Shown here: one piece after another, positions 60,085 to 64,000 of the stretch
Position numbering within the stretch: the stretch's first letter is position 1
How the letters are laid out: the number at the start of each line of letters is the position of its first letter
Assembly (NCBI GenBank): GCA_001828855.1
Contig: MHZT01000047.1
Coordinates: 84,056 to 148,055 of the forward strand
DNA: 64,000 nt
DNA from: Rhodobacterales bacterium RIFCSPHIGHO2_02_FULL_62_130
GTDB taxonomy: Bacteria > Pseudomonadota > Alphaproteobacteria > Rhodobacterales > Rhodobacteraceae
Reading direction: 5' to 3'
Position numbers and translations under genes: made by a program
The notes under the pieces: generated by a model
Told to the model about the DNA's origin: nothing
The model's input: only the letters and a program-made list of their open reading frames with translations
Databases searched by the model: none

Positions 60085-60893
60085 CCGCAAAACCATTTTG
60101 TGACGGGCCGTTCAGCATCCTGAAAGGAACGAATTGGATCGTCGGGAAAGATCATCACGGCGACATTTGCCATGTCCTAGATCAGCGGGGCTGGGGCTAT
60201 CTGACAGGAAAAGGTCACTCTGCCCTCGGACTGGACAACGTTACAGCCTCGCAGATGCAGGCGGACATGCAGCAATGGGTTGTTGATGCTCTGAATGCAG
60301 CGTGGAACCGCCGCGCCGACCTTGCCGCCGTCCCCGCGCAGGCTAAAGGGGCGAAGCCACTAGACCTGTCCGACGATCTGCGGGGCCAACTCTGGCAGAT
60401 CGTCCTGAAAATGACCGCCTGCGATGATGAGGGCTGCGGCCAGAATAACTGCTCCTGCATGGCCCGTTATGCCCGCATCCTCGCCGCCATCGACCCCGCC
60501 GCGATCCGTGAGGCGGCGCTGAGAGACGCAGGATATGACACGCCAGCCCCCCGCGACGAGGTGACAGACGCCGCGCGTGACGTGCTGGCAGAGCGCCAAC
60601 GGCAGATCAACGCCGAGGGCTGGACGCAGGGGCATGACGACCGACACGCGGTCGGTGAATTGGCCGGTGCTGCCGCCTGCTACGCCATGCAGGCGGCTCT
60701 TGATAGCATCGGAGACAGACGCCTCTCTCGTACCGTCAAAGCCACTATTGGCGAACTCTGGCCGTGGTCGGCTCAATGGTGGAAGCCGACGACGAACCGC
60801 CGTGACCTGATCAAAGCTGCCGCGCTGATCATTGCCGAAATCGAGCGCCTTGACCGCGCCGCCCTCGCAGCTGCCAAGTCGGTGCAGAAATGA
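60081..60893 (+). CDS. Phage protein with a MazG-like helical C-terminal domain (putative)
   Basis: 270 residues. The C-terminal part LAERQRQINAEGWTQGHDDRHAVGELAGAAACYAMQA...WPWSAQWW...RRDLIKAAALIIAEIERLDRA is a common phage module with the acidic helix pattern of all-alpha NTP pyrophosphohydrolases. The middle has a Cys-rich piece (CDDEGCGQNNCSCMARY). A nucleotide-housekeeping role is a guess from that pattern. Start is coupled as ATGA. Confidence 0.65.
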   Translation: MTAKPFCDGPFSILKGTNWIVGKDHHGDICHVLDQRGWGYLTGKGHSALGLDNVTASQMQADMQQWVVDALNAAWNRRADLAAVPAQAKGAKPLDLSDDLRGQLWQIVLKMTACDDEGCGQNNCSCMARYARILAAIDPAAIREAALRDAGYDTPAPRDEVTDAARDVLAERQRQINAEGWTQGHDDRHAVGELAGAAACYAMQAALDSIGDRRLSRTVKATIGELWPWSAQWWKPTTNRRDLIKAAALIIAEIERLDRAALAAAKSVQK

Positions 60894-61084
60894 AATCTAA
60901 CATCATTGATATTGATGTTGAAGTGACGGCCAGAACGTCAAGAGCGGTTCTGGCCCACACTGGCAACAAAGAAGACGCCGTGTGGCTTCCGCTTTCTCAA
61001 ATCGAGATTGAGCCATCAGGGGTGTCTGGGATTGAAACTGTGACGCTGCCGGAATGGCTTGCGATAGACAAGGGATTGATCTGA
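60890..61084 (+). CDS. Small early phage protein
   Basis: 64 residues; MKSNIIDIDVEVTARTSRAV and VWLPLSQIEIEPSG form a small beta-rich domain. Coupled with both neighbours. Its codons are A+T-richer than the flanks. Not recognised. Confidence 0.6.
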   Translation: MKSNIIDIDVEVTARTSRAVLAHTGNKEDAVWLPLSQIEIEPSGVSGIETVTLPEWLAIDKGLI

Positions 61085-61290
61085 TGAAAGTCAAAGTCGG
61101 AGCGTATTCGAGCGTTGTTGGCGGGTCTGTCCACATTCACGAAGATGACGGCAGATTTGCAGGGCAGATCGCTATCATGTGCAATACCGACACATTGCGC
61201 GATCCTGCACTACAAAAAGCCATGTGCGAAGTTATGGCCAAGGCTCTGTCGCAGTTTTTTGCAGCGGCCAAGGCGGTGCAGCATGGGTGA
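61084..61290 (+). CDS. Small early phage protein
   Basis: 68 residues from ATG 61084, sharing one base with the preceding stop (TGATG). MKVKVGAYSSVVGGSVHIHED then a helix MCEVMAKALSQFFAAAKAVQHG. Overlaps the next gene by eight bases. Confidence 0.6.
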   Translation: MKVKVGAYSSVVGGSVHIHEDDGRFAGQIAIMCNTDTLRDPALQKAMCEVMAKALSQFFAAAKAVQHG

Positions 61291-61684
61291 CCGCATCACC
61301 CTGTCCCGTGCAAAGGGCTGGCGCAAACCCGAGGGCGCGATCATCGTGGCCCGCCCGTCCCTATGGGGCAACCCGTGGGCCGTTGGCACTCCGGGCCAAC
61401 TCTCGGCCTACATCATCGGCAGATATAACCTACCCGTCGATATGACGCAGGCCGAGGCCGTGGAGGCCTATCGTGCATGGCTGCGCGGTGATCACCTTGC
61501 CCACGACCATCTGCCTGACTGCCTCACCCCGTTTGGCCGTGTGGCAATCAAAGACCACCTCCACGCCCGCCGCCAGCTGATCCACGCCAACCTGCACACC
61601 CTGCGCGGCCACGATCTGGCCTGCTGGTGCAAACAGGGCAAGCCCTGCCACGCCGATGTGCTGCTGGAGATTGCGAACCAATGA
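61283..61684 (+). CDS. DUF4326 protein
   Basis: 133 residues. SLWGNPWAVG, YRAWLRGDHLAH and LRGHDLACWCKQGKPCHADVLLEIAN are the diagnostic DUF4326 segments (NP-(W/F), WL, CWC-----CHAD-LL). Cys-rich end may bind a metal. Widespread in phage genomes; function unknown. Confidence 0.85.
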   Translation: MGDRITLSRAKGWRKPEGAIIVARPSLWGNPWAVGTPGQLSAYIIGRYNLPVDMTQAEAVEAYRAWLRGDHLAHDHLPDCLTPFGRVAIKDHLHARRQLIHANLHTLRGHDLACWCKQGKPCHADVLLEIANQ

Positions 61685-62346
61685 ACCAGAACCGCTCATC
61701 CGCCGTCATGCAGCAGCGCACCGAACCGCACCAGAGCCTTGATGATTTCCCGACACCGCCTTGGGCTACCCGCGCATTGTGCGAGGATCTGCAAAACCCA
61801 TGCGATGAACTGTGTGGCGGCAAGGCCCCCGCATGGACCACCGGAACCATGACCTGCCGTGAACCAGCTGCAAATCGCGGCCATATGGTCAATCCTCTGC
61901 GCGAATATTTCCGCGATGTCGAAGCCAGCGACATCTTCGATTACGGCGCAGGCTATCCAGTCCGAGACTACCTGTTTGGACCCCTGCCAGATATGGTGGA
62001 CTGGACCATCACAAACCCGCCCTTCCGGCTGGCTGAACAGTTCATCGACCGCGCGCTGCAAACAAGCCGCATCGGCGTGGCGGTGATCGTCCGCACCGCC
62101 TTCCTCGAAGGCGTGGGCCGTCACAAGACCCTGTTCACCAAACACCGCCCCGCTGCCGTGATGCAGTTCACCGAGCGGGTGGTGATGCACAAAGGCAAGC
62201 TGTCCGCCAAGGGCAGCACCGCCACAGCCTATTGCTGGATCGTCTGGGAGCATGCCCACAGCGGGCCAACAGAATTCTGCTGGATCGCCCCCTGCCGCAA
62301 GCGCCTCGAACGCACCAGCGATTACCCGAAAGAGCCGCAGCCATGA
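61681..62346 (+). CDS. Phage DNA adenine methyltransferase-like protein
   Basis: 221 residues. The catalytic motif TNPPF near residue 119 and the DIFDYGAGYPVRDYLF motif I-like region fit an N6-adenine or related methyltransferase; FPTPPWATRALCEDL at the start matches phage N6A-methyltransferase starts. It may protect phage DNA. No cognate nuclease lies next to it. Confidence 0.78.
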   Translation: MNQNRSSAVMQQRTEPHQSLDDFPTPPWATRALCEDLQNPCDELCGGKAPAWTTGTMTCREPAANRGHMVNPLREYFRDVEASDIFDYGAGYPVRDYLFGPLPDMVDWTITNPPFRLAEQFIDRALQTSRIGVAVIVRTAFLEGVGRHKTLFTKHRPAAVMQFTERVVMHKGKLSAKGSTATAYCWIVWEHAHSGPTEFCWIAPCRKRLERTSDYPKEPQP

Positions 62347-62558
62347 CAGACGCCATAGACGCCCGCATTGCCGCACTGGAAACCCTGCTGGCCCGCAATC
62401 TGGTGTTCGACCACGGCTCGGCAGAGGATGGGCTGGACGCACTCGGCGGCTGGAACCGCATGTGCGATCTGGTGACGGCATACCGAGAGGCAAACCCGCT
62501 GCCGGAAAGCGATATCGAAATCCCGATGTCGGGCGAAGATGGGGGGATTCCGTTTTGA
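62343..62558 (+). CDS. Small early phage protein
   Basis: 71 residues; MTDAIDARIAALETLLARNLVFDHGSAEDGLDALGGW is helical and acidic. Coupled by ATGA to the methyltransferase and TTGA to the next gene. Confidence 0.6.
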   Translation: MTDAIDARIAALETLLARNLVFDHGSAEDGLDALGGWNRMCDLVTAYREANPLPESDIEIPMSGEDGGIPF

Positions 62559-63010
62559 GCGAACTTCCCTATGCAACCTCAAAAGCCGGTCAGGGCCGAG
62601 AGAAGGAAATCCGCCAACTGTTGCGCGATGTAGGCGCAACAGCCGTGGGCTTCATGGTGGACGATGACGCGGACATGGTGATTTGCCAATTCCGCCTGCA
62701 TGGTCGCCAGATCACGGTGCCGGTGTCAGTCGGAGCCTACGCCGCCGCATGGGTCAAAGCCTATCCATGTGGCCCACGGACAACGCGGGCGGATCACGCC
62801 AAGAAGTCCCGCGCTCAAGCTGAAATCGCCGTGTGGGCTGTTCTGGCCGACTGGATCAAAGCCCAAACCGCGATGATGATCTGCGGGCTGATGGATGCCG
62901 ACACGGCTTTCCTGCCTCATATCCACGCGCAAGATGGTCGCCGGATTGCAGAAGTGATCGCAGGACCATCAGGCAAAAACTTGCTGCCGCCGCCGAAGGT
63001 GCAGCCATGA
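62555..63010 (+). CDS. Early phage protein of unknown function
   Basis: 151 residues from a TTG at 62555 that overlaps the previous stop. SKAGQGREKEIRQLLRDVGATAVGFMVDDDADMVICQFRLHGRQITVPVSVGAYAAAWV is an alpha-beta domain seen in phage proteins next to methyltransferases; the second half is helical. A 14-codon ORF (63007-63051) bridges it to the next gene. Confidence 0.65.
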   Translation: MSELPYATSKAGQGREKEIRQLLRDVGATAVGFMVDDDADMVICQFRLHGRQITVPVSVGAYAAAWVKAYPCGPRTTRADHAKKSRAQAEIAVWAVLADWIKAQTAMMICGLMDADTAFLPHIHAQDGRRIAEVIAGPSGKNLLPPPKVQP

Positions 63011-63047
63011 CCGATTGGAACGATGAAACAGCGAGAGGAGCAACAGA

Positions 63048-63308
63048 ATGAAAACCGTGTTCCTGTTGGCCGCTCGATATGACGGCCTGCCAGTGATCCC
63101 CGCTGATCAGGTCTGCCGCGACTTCTTCGCGCCAATGACGCTGCCGAAGTTCATCGACAAGATCAACCGTGGCGAAATCACTCTGCCTCTTGTGCGGATG
63201 ACAGACAGCCAAAAGGGCGCGCGCGGAGTGAACCTGAATGACCTTGCGGCCTATATCGACGCACGATCTGATGCCGCTAGGCGCGAAGCAAAGGCAATGC
63301 AGGCCTGA
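63048..63308 (+). CDS. PrtN-like (pyocin activator family) protein
   Basis: 86 residues. MKTVFLLAARYDGLPVIPADQVCRDFF and INRGEITLPLVRMTDSQKGARGVNLNDLAAYIDARSDAARRE match the PrtN family (YDG--VIP-E-VCRD-F; LP--RM--SQK-ARGV-L-DLA-YID). PrtN-type proteins activate SOS-linked phage-like genes. It is the last phage gene before attR, opposite the integrase end, and could also act as excisionase. Confidence 0.85.
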   Translation: MKTVFLLAARYDGLPVIPADQVCRDFFAPMTLPKFIDKINRGEITLPLVRMTDSQKGARGVNLNDLAAYIDARSDAARREAKAMQA

Positions 63309-63330
63309 TCCACAATTTTCCTACAGACAG

Positions 63331-63366
63331 AACGCCGTCAGATAACCAATTGGCGGCGTTTGTTTT
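63331..63366 (+). terminator. Terminator of the rightward operon
   Basis: AACGCCG (63331-63337) pairs with CGGCGTT (63354-63360), with an inner CCAAT/TTGG pair, then TGTTTTTAT. It stops phage transcripts before attR. Confidence 0.8.
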
Positions 63367-63375
63367 TATAAAATA

Positions 63376-63468
63376 TCAGGTGCAATCCATCATCGGAGCG
63401 ACGGACAGGCGCGCGGCAGAGCGGACCACGGAATGATCATGGGTCATGGCGGGTTCCGTCTTGGTCAT
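63376..63468 (-). pseudogene. Displaced native 5' end of dusA
   Basis: From ATG 63468 (AAGG upstream) or ATG 63447 the frame reads ...SAARLSVAPMMD, then phage-derived Cys-Thr and TGA at 63376. LSVAPMMD is the conserved DusA N-terminus, and the frame and strand match the dusA body at 21715-22670. This is the piece split off by phage insertion; if still transcribed it encodes a 30-residue peptide. Confidence 0.88.
63380..63399 (-). other. attR core
   Basis: GTGCAATCCATCATCGGAGC matches attL at 17 of 20 positions and holds the same TCCATCATCGG. On its right the sequence continues as the original 5' end of dusA. Confidence 0.85.
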
Positions 63469-63610
63469 AGCGGGCCTTTTTGCCTGCGATACAACAGAGG
63501 TGTCGCAGCATTCCGGCGGCTTCTAGCAAGCTTTGCCTGCGGTTTCCACCACCAAGCCACAATCAGACCGAAACGCGCAGACAGCACGGCGACACCCCGT
63601 TCCGGCCCGG

Positions 63611-64000
63611 TCAATCCGCAACCAAAACGGCCCCTGAACTGATCGCACCACCATTGACGGCCCCGATCACCGTCGAGGTGATCTGCGCCACCCGTGCGGT
63701 CGATGCGGTGACACGGTTCATAACCCGACCATCAATGGCCATCGCGTTGGCTGCGATGTTATAGGTAATATTTGCCGTCTCAGGGGCCGCGCCCATCTGG
63801 CCCAACCCCGCGCTGACCGCCAGAGCGGCCTCGGTTTTCGCAAGCCCCGCCAGACCATTCGCCCCGATCGAGATCTTTGCACGCCCCAGACCCTCGCCCA
63901 GACTAGGCAGCCCGCCAACCAGAACCTGAACATTGCTGACCACGGCACCGGTATTGACCGCCCCCAGCACGGTCGAGTTGATCTGCGCGGTTGTCGAGGC
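63611..64000 (-). CDS. C-terminal end of a repeat-containing host protein, partial
   Basis: The frame is open to the window edge; 129 residues are visible, ending at TAG/TGA-type stop 63611. The pattern QI(N/T)STV(L/I)GAVN-GA(V/I) occurs twice (near 63960 and near 63665), with gaps of about 95 residues, so the protein seems built from large repeats. Hydrophobic, Ala/Gly/Val-rich and low in charge; possibly exported. Not recognised. Confidence 0.6.
   Translation of the reverse strand, partial: ASTTAQINSTVLGAVNTGAVVSNVQVLVGGLPSLGEGLGRAKISIGANGLAGLAKTEAALAVSAGLGQMGAAPETANITYNIAANAMAIDGRVMNRVTASTARVAQITSTVIGAVNGGAISSGAVLVAD

Larger units (their letters stand above)
22661..63399. mobile_element. 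Temperate siphovirus prophage integrated in dusA (about 40.7 kb)
   Basis: The boundaries are defined by the repeated dusA segment TCCATCATCGGNGC at both ends, by the tyrosine integrase gene inside the left end and by the displaced dusA 5' fragment just outside the right end. The element carries complete head, tail, lysis, replication and regulation modules, with no obvious inactivating break in the essential genes read. Tyrosine integrases that use the 5' end of dusA are a known group. The combination of HK97-type head genes, tape measure and G/GT chaperone indicates a long non-contractile tail. Confidence 0.93.

Noticed and set aside
22661..63399. Gene transfer agent rather than a prophage
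   Set aside because: An integrase, att sites, a repressor switch and replication genes are all present, which gene transfer agents lack.

Overview
The window is GC-rich alphaproteobacterial chromosome that looks like Rhodobacteraceae: it has a soxBDAG sarcosine oxidase operon, ccmI-ruvX-DUF1289 in one run, an Atm1-type exporter, and the short CCTCCGGCGGG-type intergenic elements common in that family. No rRNA or tRNA gene was recognised. No database search was possible, so all names rest on motifs and gene order read directly.

Host left flank (1-22660): the end of a calcium-binding-like protein, a secreted caspase-fold/TPR protein, an Atm1-like ABC exporter, an ArsR regulator, a LysM protein, a LOG-family protein, RarD, a host-attachment-like protein, Fe/Mn superoxide dismutase, an A+T-rich PIN-like ORF that looks foreign, soxBDAG, ccmI, ruvX, a DUF1289 protein, a dioxygenase-like protein, a TSUP permease, a Bcr/CflA exporter and dusA.

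Prophage (about 22661-63399, 40.7 kb): a temperate siphovirus inserted into the 5' end of dusA. The integrase gene lies just inside attL. The native dusA start and its first ~28 codons were displaced 40.7 kb away and are still readable beside attR; dusA now begins in phage DNA. The minus strand carries, read from right to left, a small HTH/DUF1937 group, a seven-HTH protein, a Toprim primase, a D5/P4-type helicase, an inverted iteron-like array, HNH, TerS, TerL, portal, protease, HK97 capsid, head-tail joining proteins, tail tube, a G/GT tail chaperone pair with a lambda-type slippery site, tape measure, tail tip proteins, a lysis cassette (holin-like, M15 endolysin, Rz/Rz1) and a repetitive tail protein. 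The plus strand from 52 kb carries a DnaQ-BRCT exonuclease, a repressor region with 17-bp operator-like sites, and a tightly coupled early operon (DUF2303, Gp37/Gp68, DUF4326, methyltransferase, PrtN-like).

Host right flank (63400-64000): the displaced dusA start and the C-terminal end of a repeat-containing protein that runs off the window.

Most unusual are the readable dusA exchange, the seven-HTH protein upstream of primase and helicase genes that end at a large inverted iteron-like array, operators placed inside promoter spacers, and the 20- and 9-residue repeat architecture of the tail protein.
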